From: a virus
IMG/VR virus record: IMGVR_UViG_3300034105_003101
Location: 1 to 23,578 of that record
Strand: one strand, 5' to 3'
Length of the DNA stretch: 23,578 nucleotides
Shown here: in pieces, positions 9,311-16,327 of the stretch
Layout of the letters: the number at the start of each line of letters is the position of its first letter
How positions within the stretch are numbered: the first letter of the stretch is position 1
The notes under the pieces: model-generated
Told to the model about the DNA's origin: nothing
The model's database searches: none
The model's input: the letters and a program-made list of their open reading frames with translations, nothing else
Position numbers and translations under genes: made by a program

Positions 9311-10150
9311 ATGCTCGCTGAGTTCATTACCAGTCGCTTCTTCGGTCGCCCCGTTGAACTGTACAAATTCACCTACGGCCCGCGGGCAGAGGACGTTCAC
9401 TTGTACACGGATGGTGAAACTCCGATCGTACATGGGGGTCAAACTTACAGCCCGGTCACGATCAAGCGCGGACCTACCAGTAGCAACGGGACACTGGACA
9501 AGACAATGCTCGAAGTGGTTCTCCCGCACACACTAAAAGTTCCGCAGATGTTCCGCATTTTTCCACCAAGTAGCACCGTTAGTCTGACCATCCTACAGGG
9601 CCAAGCCGGCGACCCGGATGCTCAGTTTGTTGTGGCGTGGGCCGGTAGGATCGTCTCGGTTTCGTTCGAGGGGATCGAGGCTAAGCTGTCGGGTGAGCCG
9701 ATCAGCACTTCATTTCGTCGATCAGGTCTGCGCCGAAATTATCAGTATATGTGCCCCCATGTGGTCTACGGCCCGCATTGCCGTGCTAACAAGCCATCTG
9801 CGACGACTGTAGTCACTGTAGCCGCGGTAAGTGGTCGCGGCGTTACGCTAACTAGCGCACTCGGGTCCGCTGAGTTGCACACCGGCGGGATGATTGAGTG
9901 GACGACGAGCGCGGGATTGCCAGAGTCAAGAACCATCCTTGAGGTTGGGGCCACCACCGAGGGCGCTACGACAATGCTACTGACTGGAATACCGACCGGG
10001 ATGACAGCCGGGATGTCGATTTCCGCAGTTAGGGGTTGCAAACACACCTTATCTGCCTGCAAGAATGACCATAATAATGCGGTCAATTTTGGCGGCGATC
10101 CGTGGATTCCGATGAAGAACCCGATTGGCAACACCTCCCCGTTTCAGTGA
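9311..10150 (+). CDS. Minor tail protein, BR0599/DUF2163 type, gpL-like
   Basis: 279 residues; ATG preceded by a GGGGTGA ribosome site. The protein belongs to the phage family often annotated as BR0599 or DUF2163. Evidence is the C-terminal motif RGCKHTLSAC followed by NNAVNFGGDPWIP, and an earlier CPHVVYGPHC. The four cysteines are C148, C157, C243 and C250. Their C-x8-C and C-x6-C spacing resembles that of the lambda tail-tip protein gpL, which binds a 4Fe-4S cluster. The separation between the two pairs is longer here. It probably sits at the tail tip, linking the tube to the central tip protein encoded at 10608. Cluster binding is an inference from the cysteine pattern. Confidence 0.88.
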   Translation: MLAEFITSRFFGRPVELYKFTYGPRAEDVHLYTDGETPIVHGGQTYSPVTIKRGPTSSNGTLDKTMLEVVLPHTLKVPQMFRIFPPSSTVSLTILQGQAGDPDAQFVVAWAGRIVSVSFEGIEAKLSGEPISTSFRRSGLRRNYQYMCPHVVYGPHCRANKPSATTVVTVAAVSGRGVTLTSALGSAELHTGGMIEWTTSAGLPESRTILEVGATTEGATTMLLTGIPTGMTAGMSISAVRGCKHTLSACKNDHNNAVNFGGDPWIPMKNPIGNTSPFQ

Positions 10151-10165
10151 TACTGTTCGTAGATT

Positions 10166-10184
10166 ATTCAACTGGAGGTGACAT
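10166..10184 (+). promoter_or_regulatory. Possible operator dyad overlapping the ribosome site of the next gene
   Basis: ATTCAAC-TGGAG-GTGACAT lies in the 34-base gap before the ATG at 10185. The first half-site is identical to the operator motif seen at 13379, 16146, 19122 and 23322, and the second matches GTGGAAT at 5 of 7 positions. The match includes the GGAGGTG ribosome site, so part of the resemblance may be chance. Confidence 0.3.
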
Positions 10185-10412
10185 ATGCCCATTTTAGTGA
10201 TGATCGCCATCTCGATTGCTTTGTCGCTGTTGGCCTACATGCTCATGCCAAAACCGAAGCAGCCAAAGCCCCCTGCTGCAACTGACATGGAGTCGCCAAC
10301 TGCCGACGCCGGTCGTCCGGTTCCTGTCATATTCGGCGAATGCACCGTCACAGGGGTTAACATCCTTGGCTACTGGGACAAGGCTCTGCGAACCTACCGG
10401 GTCAAAGTATGA
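10185..10412 (+). CDS. Small tail-tip accessory protein with N-terminal membrane segment
   Basis: 75 residues; ATG preceded by GGAGGTGACAT. Residues 4-21 form a hydrophobic segment that ends in LMPKPKQPKPP, a signal-anchor followed by a Pro/Lys linker. The rest (about 30-75) reads ADAGRPVPVIFGECTVTG and has the look of the small protein that precedes the central tip protein in many siphoviruses. In such modules it may take the place of the lambda gpI region, but a specific role is not established here. It overlaps the next gene by ATGA. Confidence 0.7.
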   Translation: MPILVMIAISIALSLLAYMLMPKPKQPKPPAATDMESPTADAGRPVPVIFGECTVTGVNILGYWDKALRTYRVKV

Positions 10413-10618
10413 TTGTTAGCGACGACTGCGTGCTGGTCATTTCAGATTTGATTCCGCCGCACTGCGCGTGGGGTCTGCGCTATTTTTGGCGGCAGCATAA
10501 TCTGGACTTCGCTGACTTTCTGCAGAACGGAATCGGCGCCAAGACACTTTGGGACACCGGCGACAGTCAGGCACGGGCGGCAGTGACCCGCAAGCTGGAG
10601 GTCCAGCGTGGGTGGTAG
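10409..10618 (+). CDS. Small conserved tail-module protein
   Basis: 69 residues. ATG overlaps the stop of the previous gene (ATGA), implying translational coupling, and its own end overlaps the GTG of the tip protein by 11 bases. The pattern GLRYFWRQHNLDFADFLQNG, with a later TGDSQARAAV, fits a small family found between the tail accessory gene and the tip gene in many phages. These have a Cys near the start of the motif (C23 here) and a helix-turn-helix-like amphipathic arrangement. I know no established function. Placement argues for a role in tail-tip assembly rather than a free enzyme. Confidence 0.65.
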   Translation: MIVSDDCVLVISDLIPPHCAWGLRYFWRQHNLDFADFLQNGIGAKTLWDTGDSQARAAVTRKLEVQRGW

Positions 10619-12869
10619 CAAAAAGCCTAAACAGGATGTTACCGATTATCTTCTCTCCATCCATTGCGGAGTCTGTCATATGGCAGACTCCATTGAGCGC
10701 ATCCGGTACGACGACAAGGTTATTTTTGAAGGGCGAGCGTCGACAAATGGACCGCTGAGCATCAACAATCCGTCGCTATTTGGGGGACCTAAGAAAGAGG
10801 GTGGTGTTCGCGGGCTGATTGAAGTTCTACTCGGAGGGGTGACACAGGTCCTCCCGGACAGGCTGATAGCTAAGCTCGGACAAGGCGCAGATGGGACACC
10901 CGGATTCAGGGGCATCACCAGCATCTTTTTCAGTGGGGGCGGTAGCGAGCCGAAGGCCGGATTCATGTGGGGATCAAACTCCCCTTACCTAAAGGCCATC
11001 GACGTTACCGCCCGGCGTATGCCGAAGGGGTTCTACGCGGCCAAAGCATGGGTCCCAGCTTACTCTGGCCAACCGCTAAGCGAGTGCACCACCGCAAACC
11101 CGGCGCACATAATCTACGAATGCTTGGTCAACGACGACTGGGGGTTGGGCCTACCCGATACGATGCTCGACACAGCATCGTTCACTGCGGCGGCCGACAT
11201 CCTCTATGACGAGATGTTTGGCCTAGCGATGAAGTGGGTGGCGCAGTCGAGCATTGAGGATTTTATCAATGAAGTGCTCGGGCACATCGACGGCACCCAC
11301 GGGATCGACCCGCAGACCGGGAAGGTTTATCTATCGTTGGTTCGGGGCGGTTACTCTGAGGTCGGCTTATTCAACCTCAACCCCGACAATTGCACCGTCA
11401 CAAGATTCCAGCGAAAGAGCCTTAGCGAGACCGTCAACGAGATTGTCGTAACGTGGACCAATCCAGAGAACGAAAATGAAGAGACTGTTTCCGTTCACGA
11501 TCTGGCCAATTACTCGAGTCAAGCCAAACTTTCCAGCAGCGCTTCAAACTACTACGGGGTGAGGTCTGCCGATTTGGCCCTCAGACTGGCCATGCGGGAC
11601 TTGGCACGCGGGGCATGCCCCCTCGCTTCGTTTGAAGTGGACGCTGACCGGGCGGCGTGGGCCTTAAAACCGGGCGGTGTGGCGACCTTGACGTGGCCGG
11701 AATACGGCATTGACGCACTACCCGTTCGCATCACTGGCGTTAATTACGGTAGACCTGGTGCCAGCAAGGTACAAGTCACCCTGTTGGAAGATGTGTTCAG
11801 CATGCCGGCGACGGCCTATGTGGACGTATCGAGTAGCCTCGATGACAACCCACGACTCGCCCAACCCGGTCCGTTGGACTACTTTCAGGGCGGCTCCACA
11901 CCCTACTACTTCGTCAGCCAAGAGATCGGTAGTGCCGAAGCCTCTGCGATGGCTGCGACTTCGAGCTACATAACACTACTCGGCGCATCTGACGAAGACC
12001 TGTCGACCATCGAGATGATGCGTCCGTCGACAAACTCTCTGGGCACAACAACCTATCTGGTTGAGGGTAACCTTCCAGTTAGCGGACACGCAATTCTCCA
12101 TAACGCTTTGGTTGTTGAAGCGCTGTCTGCCGGTGTAATTTTTGACTATGGCGTGGGTAACGTGGATGCAGATTTGGGGGTGTTCGTTTGGATCGGCACC
12201 AACCCATCAACGTCAGAGTTGGCACTGATAAGCGCAAAGGGCGGCACCTACACGATCAAGCGCGGAGTCCTCGACACCGTACCTAAAGTTTGGGCAGCGG
12301 GCACACCCGTTTGGTTTTTTGGATCATCCGACATATCCGACGAAGACGAGTTCTTGGTTGGGCAGACGGTCAACTACAAGCTAGTTCCTCAATCTATGGG
12401 CGGCTTAGCTGACATAAGCGGTGTCCCGATCAACGCAGTCACCACTGACAACCGCCAACATCGCCCTTACCGGCCGGCGAACGTGAAGATAAACACTGAG
12501 GCTTGGCCAATAGAGGCAGAGTCCCCGCTCGTCGTGTCGTTCTCACGCCGCAACCGCTTGACCGAGGAACCCGTGGTGCAGGACTGGACCGGCGGGGACA
12601 TGACGCCCGAGGCCGGCCAAACAGTTACGGCTACCCTGCGGCGCGTGGACACCAACGCGGTGCTGGTCGAAACTACCGGGATCGCCGGAACAAGCGTCAC
12701 GCTAAGTTCGACGTACAAGGGGGACGTGAGCTTAACACTGACTTCCGTCCGGGGCGGCTTAAGTAGCTACCAGCCAAGCGCTCACTCATTCGCGCTAATC
12801 TCTCGGCGAATAACAGAAGCGGGTGTTTTGCGCATAACAGAAGCGGGTGTCACCCGCATCATGGAGTAA
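10608..12869 (+). CDS. Central tail tip / host specificity protein (gpJ-like)
   Basis: 753 residues; GTG start with GGAGG about 6 bases upstream, overlapping the previous gene. The size, last-of-module position and sequence agree with the phage tail protein family that builds the tip and contacts the host. Residues about 120-330 contain motifs such as AHIIYECLVNDDWGLGLP and GHIDGTHGIDPQTGKVYL, typical of gpJ-type tip proteins. The middle (about 330-430) is the conserved hub-like part. Beyond about 450 the sequence is Ser/Thr/Gly-rich and beta-structured, a likely receptor-facing region. The C-terminus carries an 8-residue repeat, ITEAGV(L/T)R. It is shorter than lambda gpJ (1132 residues), which fits the compact tip proteins of this group. 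Confidence 0.9.
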   Translation: MGGSKKPKQDVTDYLLSIHCGVCHMADSIERIRYDDKVIFEGRASTNGPLSINNPSLFGGPKKEGGVRGLIEVLLGGVTQVLPDRLIAKLGQGADGTPGFRGITSIFFSGGGSEPKAGFMWGSNSPYLKAIDVTARRMPKGFYAAKAWVPAYSGQPLSECTTANPAHIIYECLVNDDWGLGLPDTMLDTASFTAAADILYDEMFGLAMKWVAQSSIEDFINEVLGHIDGTHGIDPQTGKVYLSLVRGGYSEVGLFNLNPDNCTVTRFQRKSLSETVNEIVVTWTNPENENEETVSVHDLANYSSQAKLSSSASNYYGVRSADLALRLAMRDLARGACPLASFEVDADRAAWALKPGGVATLTWPEYGIDALPVRITGVNYGRPGASKVQVTLLEDVFSMPATAYVDVSSSLDDNPRLAQPGPLDYFQGGSTPYYFVSQEIGSAEASAMAATSSYITLLGASDEDLSTIEMMRPSTNSLGTTTYLVEGNLPVSGHAILHNALVVEALSAGVIFDYGVGNVDADLGVFVWIGTNPSTSELALISAKGGTYTIKRGVLDTVPKVWAAGTPVWFFGSSDISDEDEFLVGQTVNYKLVPQSMGGLADISGVPINAVTTDNRQHRPYRPANVKINTEAWPIEAESPLVVSFSRRNRLTEEPVVQDWTGGDMTPEAGQTVTATLRRVDTNAVLVETTGIAGTSVTLSSTYKGDVSLTLTSVRGGLSSYQPSAHSFALISRRITEAGVLRITEAGVTRIME
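12810..12850 (+). repeat. Short direct repeat inside the tip protein gene
   Basis: ATAACAGAAGCGGGTGT occurs at 12810-12826 and again at 12834-12850, a 24-base period that encodes ITEAGVLR and ITEAGVTR at the protein C-terminus. Similar Thr-Glu-Ala/Asp-Gly repeats end many phage tail proteins. The number of copies could vary between related phages. Confidence 0.8.
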
Positions 12870-12875
12870 TTACTG

Positions 12876-13358
12876 ATGGCACTGAAAGACAGCGAATTTC
12901 CAGATGCAACACTACCTTTGGTTGGGACCGAACTTGTTACCCTTATCCAATCGGGTGCGAATAAAAAGCTAACAGTTTCCGATCTGATAAACAGAAGCTT
13001 GGTCACGTCCGACACCGGCTATTCTGGCTACGGGACGGGTTCGGGCGGCACGGTTGTGCAGATCACCAGTAAGAGTACCGGGGTCACACTCAACAAGCCG
13101 TCTGGTCAAATAACAACAGCAGCGAGTTCGTTGGGGGCCAACACGGCGGTTAGCTTTACCCTAACGAATAGCAAAATAGCCGCCAACGACATCCCGCGTA
13201 TTGTGATTAAAAGCGGAGCAACTGCAGGGGCCTACCTCCTAACGGTTGACGCTGTGTCGTCGGGGTCTTGCCAAGTATCCATTCGCAATATGACCGCCGG
13301 ATCGCTGTCCGAGGTACTTGTGCTGCAGTTCAACATCGAAAAAGGAGCAATTGCCTAA
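12876..13358 (+). CDS. Small virion surface / tail fibre-like protein
   Basis: 160 residues; ATG 9 bases after a GGAG and just downstream of the tip gene. Residues 1-45 look like a short adaptor. Residues 48-75 read GYSGYGTGSGGTVVQITS, then TGVTLNKPSGQITT. This introduces a beta-sandwich-like domain that I recognise as recurring at the C-terminus of phage tail fibres and as stand-alone decoration or tail proteins. It has no membrane segment. It is the last gene of the tail operon. It may decorate the tail tip or act as a minor fibre; the sequence does not decide which. Confidence 0.72.
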   Translation: MALKDSEFPDATLPLVGTELVTLIQSGANKKLTVSDLINRSLVTSDTGYSGYGTGSGGTVVQITSKSTGVTLNKPSGQITTAASSLGANTAVSFTLTNSKIAANDIPRIVIKSGATAGAYLLTVDAVSSGSCQVSIRNMTAGSLSEVLVLQFNIEKGAIA

Positions 13359-13378
13359 TTCCATCTTTGATTACGAAC

Positions 13379-13404
13379 ATTCAACCCCCCGTTGACATAT
13401 CAAC
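13379..13404 (+). promoter_or_regulatory. Operator dyad and possible promoter element before the lysis genes
   Basis: ATTCAAC-CCCCC-GTTGACA (13379-13397) is a copy of the operator motif. It overlaps a consensus -35 hexamer TTGACA (13392-13397), and GTTGA-CATA-TCAAC (13391-13404) forms a second small palindrome. No good -10 lies 17 bases downstream; the nearest candidate is TAGGAT at 13434-13439, which fits a GTGAAT -35 at 13411. The 129-base gap between tail and holin genes is therefore probably a control region, but the promoter itself is uncertain. Confidence 0.5.
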
Positions 13405-13421
13405 AAAAGGGTGAATCGGCA

Positions 13422-13476
13422 TCTCCGAGCTGCTAGGATTCTGACCCTGGACAACACGGAATTACCTGCTCGGAGA
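13422..13476 (+). other. Nine-base-pair RNA hairpin masking the holin ribosome site
   Basis: TCTCCGAGC (13422-13430) is perfectly complementary to GCTCGGAGA (13468-13476) with a 37-base loop. The 3' arm holds GGAG (13472-13475), the only Shine-Dalgarno-like sequence before the ATG at 13488. The pairing could delay translation of the lysis genes. The GGAG-to-ATG distance of 12 bases is long, which weakens the argument a little. Confidence 0.5.
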
Positions 13477-13487
13477 CTCTGGACCGT

Positions 13488-13856
13488 ATGGGCCACACGA
13501 CGAACGTAACGAATGCAGCGGTGGCCACAGCCATCACTGTCTGGGGGATCGCCACCGGGCTGACCTATGAGGTGCTGCTGGCGGGCTTTGCTGGCGGACT
13601 TGTGTCGCTCTCATTCCTCGGCCCGTTGACGATCTGGCAACGCATCTGGACGCCGTTCGCGGCAACCCTCACGGCCGGCTACACGTCGCCGATATGGGCG
13701 TACTACCTGTTGAAGTGGTTGGATCGGGACATGCCGGCGCTCCCACTTCTGGTTTTCTCCGCATTCTGCATTGGCTTGGCCGCGCAGGTACTTATCCCGG
13801 TTGGGTTGGAATGGGTGCGACGAAAGGGTGCTACCTACGAAGGGCCATCTATATGA
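13488..13856 (+). CDS. Holin-like small membrane protein
   Basis: 122 residues, ATG start. About three or four hydrophobic segments are visible: roughly 10-30, 31-50, 58-72 and 80-105. The tail is short and basic (VRRKGATYEG). Holins are small multi-span proteins that form the timed hole in the inner membrane. Size, topology and position directly after the tail operon support this call, but no family signature proves it. The stop overlaps the ATG of the next membrane protein (ATGA), so the two are translated together. A stem in the leader may limit initiation. Confidence 0.65.
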   Translation: MGHTTNVTNAAVATAITVWGIATGLTYEVLLAGFAGGLVSLSFLGPLTIWQRIWTPFAATLTAGYTSPIWAYYLLKWLDRDMPALPLLVFSAFCIGLAAQVLIPVGLEWVRRKGATYEGPSI

Positions 13857-14134
13857 CATTGGAAACCGCTCAGATTTACCTAAATTCAGCCGCCGCGCTG
13901 GTGGTCTTGTGGTCATCGGTCTGTGCGCTTTCCCATATGAACCGACACACACGCTTCGACATACGCATCGCCTACATCCTGATGGGAGTTGGTGCACTGG
14001 CCGTGCTGCTGGCTCCGGGTTACCTCGAGCGGATGCCCGACCCCGGCATGATGTTGCTTGCATGGGGTGCCGCCCTGTTGTGCATAGCCAACCGGCGGCG
14101 CAGGCAACGGCAGGAACGCCGCATCACACATTGA
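13853..14134 (+). CDS. Second holin-like membrane protein
   Basis: 93 residues. The frame is open further upstream, but ATG 13853 overlaps the previous stop and gives a sensible N-terminus. Three hydrophobic segments lie at about 8-28, 38-57 and 63-78. Between the first two is a charged loop (SHMNRHTRFDIRIAY), and the end is strongly basic (RRRRQRQERR), as in class I holins. The loop matches a family of small proteins in Pseudomonas phages as I recall it. Together with its partner it may form a holin and antiholin pair or a hetero-oligomeric holin. No endolysin follows; the leftward operon begins 31 bases downstream, without a clear terminator between them. Confidence 0.62.
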   Translation: MTLETAQIYLNSAAALVVLWSSVCALSHMNRHTRFDIRIAYILMGVGALAVLLAPGYLERMPDPGMMLLAWGAALLCIANRRRRQRQERRITH

Positions 14135-14165
14135 GAGGGCGACCATACCGGGGTCGGAAGTCGCA

Positions 14166-14330
14166 TCATTGCTCGGGGCCCGCAGCGGTTTGAAACCTTT
14201 CACAGCCGACAGCTTCGGCGTCCACAGCGCACTTCACCGCCTTGGCCTGGTAGACCTGCTGCTCGATGTGGTCAATTGTGTAAAGCGCAACGCATGTGAA
14301 GACTGCCGCGAAAATTATTAGCCGGGTCAC
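14166..14330 (-). CDS. Small membrane-anchored protein of unknown function
   Basis: 54 residues. GTG start with AAAGGAG 7 bases upstream, a strong site, and 2 bases after the previous gene's stop. Residues 3-18 (RLIIFAAVFTCVALYT) are hydrophobic and would anchor the protein. The remaining 35 residues are polar with C34 and C43. It is the last gene of the leftward operon and faces the lysis genes. It could be a small inner-membrane factor or a spanin-like component, but no lipobox or long coiled coil supports the latter. Confidence 0.6.
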   Translation of the reverse strand: MTRLIIFAAVFTCVALYTIDHIEQQVYQAKAVKCAVDAEAVGCERFQTAAGPEQ

Positions 14331-14332
14331 AG

Positions 14333-14539
14333 TCAAACTCCTTTTGAAAAGCGTGTAGTTAGTATTTCACGAATTTTTGCCAGCTCAGTTCTAGCCACCG
14401 ACAATGTTCTTCCCGGTTGACCCGCACACCTCGGTGCGGGGTCGTCCACGCCCCACGTCAACCCGCATGCTCGACATTCCAGCTCACCGGTGCGTGTCGG
14501 TCGAGGAACCGGGCAGCCGCTCAAGGTTGGCTTCTGCAA
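14333..14539 (-). CDS. Small zinc-finger-like protein
   Basis: Up to 68 residues. C22-x2-C25 (ECRACGLTWGVDDPAPRC) and C38 form a probable zinc knuckle; C9 is the likely fourth ligand. This treble-cysteine pattern with an Asp-Asp-Pro-x-Pro-x-Cys tail recurs in small phage proteins of unknown role. The start is uncertain. No ATG is available; TTG at 14539 overlaps the previous gene, and an in-frame TTG overlaps its TGA stop. Neither has a clear ribosome site, so translation probably depends on the upstream gene. Confidence 0.6.
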   Translation of the reverse strand: MQKPTLSGCPVPRPTRTGELECRACGLTWGVDDPAPRCAGQPGRTLSVARTELAKIREILTTRFSKGV

Positions 14540-14721
14540 AAATCATAGGCACGGATGTAGGTCTTCAGGTTCGGCCCCACTCCGTGCTCGACGACTATGC
14601 GGGGACATAACCCCTGCTGAAGCACCAAAGGTGCAGGTCTGATCCCGAACGGCGCCAGCACCATGAACAGGTTCCCCATAAGCACGGTGGCGAATGCCCA
14701 GCCAGCAGCGAAGCGGGCCAT
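14521..14721 (-). CDS. Small membrane protein, unknown function
   Basis: 66 residues. The ATG at 14721 overlaps the TAA of the gene before (TAATG), which is preferred to an upstream TTG. Residues 4-24 form a single hydrophobic segment (AAGWAFATVLMGNLFMVLAP), consistent with a signal anchor. The rest is polar and has two cysteines. Nothing identifies its function. It belongs to the run of coupled small genes between 16096 and 14166. Confidence 0.6.
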   Translation of the reverse strand: MARFAAGWAFATVLMGNLFMVLAPFGIRPAPLVLQQGLCPRIVVEHGVGPNLKTYIRAYDFCRSQP

Positions 14722-15038
14722 TAGGGGTAAGTCCAACGGAAGCGACCTTCGATCTGCCCGGCTTCGGTGTCGAACACCAGTGCAGAACTCTTGGTCGCGG
14801 CGAAGGTTGGGCGGCAGGCCCTGATTAGCTCACCGGGTGATACTTCGATCAACAGCGGGCAGTCCACCGGCGGCAACTGGTCACGCGGGTTAAGGTGAAT
14901 ACCGGTCCCGTTACGCAGCCGGGCAAGTTCATCTTCAGCCGCAATCAGCTTGTTCATCAGCAGCAGCTGCTTATCGACAGCGTAGGAAATGCGCCGCTTC
15001 AGAATTTCGATCCGGTCACGATTCGACAGATTTGTCAT
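14721..15038 (-). CDS. Hypothetical protein with coiled-coil N-terminus
   Basis: 105 residues. The frame extends upstream, but ATG 15038 overlaps the previous stop (ATGA) and is chosen. Residues 3-45 are charged and helical (a coiled-coil pattern with Leu/Ile repeats and LIAAEDELARL). The second half is beta-like and ends IEGRFRWTYP. Nothing recognisable indicates a function. Translationally coupled to both neighbours. Confidence 0.6.
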   Translation of the reverse strand: MTNLSNRDRIEILKRRISYAVDKQLLLMNKLIAAEDELARLRNGTGIHLNPRDQLPPVDCPLLIEVSPGELIRACRPTFAATKSSALVFDTEAGQIEGRFRWTYP

Positions 15039-15235
15039 TGGCGATAACCCTGCAGCCGAAGACCGAGCCAATGTGAGAACAGGGCTACTGACGGAATGAG
15101 GAACCAGTCGAATGCGACCCAGAAATCAGGAGTTTGTTTACTCAACTGGTGAATCAGCGCGACCACAACCAAGCAGAGCACCACTTGCCGGCGGCTTGTG
15201 CGGGCGCCGAACAGCTTGAATAGGATGCGGTTCAT
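15035..15235 (-). CDS. Small two-span membrane protein
   Basis: 66 residues; ATG overlaps the previous TGA. After a basic start (KLFGARTSRRQ) there are two hydrophobic stretches, about 17-30 and 38-56, which suggests a hairpin in the inner membrane. The end is basic (LRLQGYRQ). Function unknown. Its place beside other small membrane proteins, close to the lysis genes, might hint at membrane remodelling or superinfection exclusion; that is only a guess. Confidence 0.58.
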   Translation of the reverse strand: MNRILFKLFGARTSRRQVVLCLVVVALIHQLSKQTPDFWVAFDWFLIPSVALFSHWLGLRLQGYRQ

Positions 15236-15480
15236 TGCGCACTCTCCGCTGCAATCATGGTATCGGCGTACTCGAGGCGCAGGCGGACCATCTCGGCTAT
15301 CAGCGCGGCAACTCCGAACTCGAGCACACCCATAGTGTTGCGCTGCTGCAGTGACAGGTTGGCGTCATCCAAGCCGATGTGGCTGTGGGCCGCGTAGTAT
15401 TGGCGCATGGTCATACCGCGTGTATCTGAGTAGTCGCTCCGTCCTTTTGGAAAAGCGTAGGCTTTAATCTTCTCGCTCAC
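15232..15480 (-). CDS. Small conserved phage protein, unknown function
   Basis: 82 residues. GTG at 15480 with GAGGA 8 bases upstream, overlapping the previous gene by 17 bases. The pattern TRGMTMRQYYAAHS near residues 20-33, with YADTMIAAES at the end, resembles a small family found in many phages and prophages (an MTLRDYFA-type motif and a C-terminal YADAM helix). No function is established for it. Mostly helical, soluble. Confidence 0.65.
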   Translation of the reverse strand: MSEKIKAYAFPKGRSDYSDTRGMTMRQYYAAHSHIGLDDANLSLQQRNTMGVLEFGVAALIAEMVRLRLEYADTMIAAESAQ

Positions 15481-15733
15481 GTTGAAAGTCCTCGTCAGAT
15501 TTGTAGATGCCCGGCGCGCTGAAGTAGCAGCCCCGGCTGTTGGTGCGATGTGGGAACCACCAACCGGAACACCGGCAGGTCATCGGCCGCACTGGTCGCT
15601 CATTCATCCAGCGGTCAGCTCGGTACTCGCGGCTGCCGCAACTTCGGCATTTTGGGAGCCGGAGGTATTCGTCCGGGTGCTTAGGTAGCACTCTGCGGGT
15701 TTGACACTTCCGGCACCGGCAATGTGTTTTCAC
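15464..15733 (-). CDS. Zinc-ribbon protein
   Basis: 89 residues; GTG start 3 bases after the previous stop, without a strong ribosome site. C7-x2-C10 and C29-x2-C32 form a classic zinc ribbon (CRKCQTRRVLPKHPDEY, then PKCRSCG). C53, C55, H62 and C69 may hold a second metal. Such small ribbons in phages often bind DNA or host proteins, but no specific role can be assigned. I recall a similar N-terminus in Pseudomonas phage hypothetical proteins. Confidence 0.68.
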   Translation of the reverse strand: MKTHCRCRKCQTRRVLPKHPDEYLRLPKCRSCGSREYRADRWMNERPVRPMTCRCSGWWFPHRTNSRGCYFSAPGIYKSDEDFQRERED

Positions 15734-15736
15734 GGG

Positions 15737-16096
<360 letters not shown>

Positions 16097-16140
16097 CAAA
16101 TTACCCTTGCGCCAGTCGCGCTGTTGATTGGTGTAGTCGA

Positions 16141-16170
16141 AGTATATTCAACTATTTGTGGAATGGTCAA
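16141..16170 (-). promoter_or_regulatory. Leftward promoter with operator dyad in its spacer
   Basis: On the minus strand TTGACC (16165-16170), 18 bases, then TATACT (16141-16146). The spacer is filled by the dyad ATTCAAC-TATTT-GTGGAAT (16146-16164 on the plus strand), so a bound regulator would block RNA polymerase. It overlaps the last codons of the gene at 16148-16327. Confidence 0.65.
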
Positions 16171-16327
16171 CAGTCAGTTCGATGTCCCGATCATTCCAGC
16201 CGGCAATGGCCCAGCAGGACGCGAACAGGTCAGTGCGTAACAACATGGGTTTGGCCTTGCCGTTGTTGCGGGCAATTGTTCCGCGCAGGTAATGCTGCTG
16301 GCCGTTGTTCTGCTGGGATTTGCTCAT
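16148..16327 (-). CDS. Small hypothetical protein
   Basis: 59 residues. ATG 16327 overlaps the previous TGA (ATGA) and is preferred to the upstream in-frame start at 16402. Polar N-terminus (SKSQQNNGQQHY), then AKPMLLRTDLFASCWAIAGW. No domain is recognised. Its final codons overlap an operator-bearing promoter for the next operon. Confidence 0.58.
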   Translation of the reverse strand: MSKSQQNNGQQHYLRGTIARNNGKAKPMLLRTDLFASCWAIAGWNDRDIELTVDHSTNS

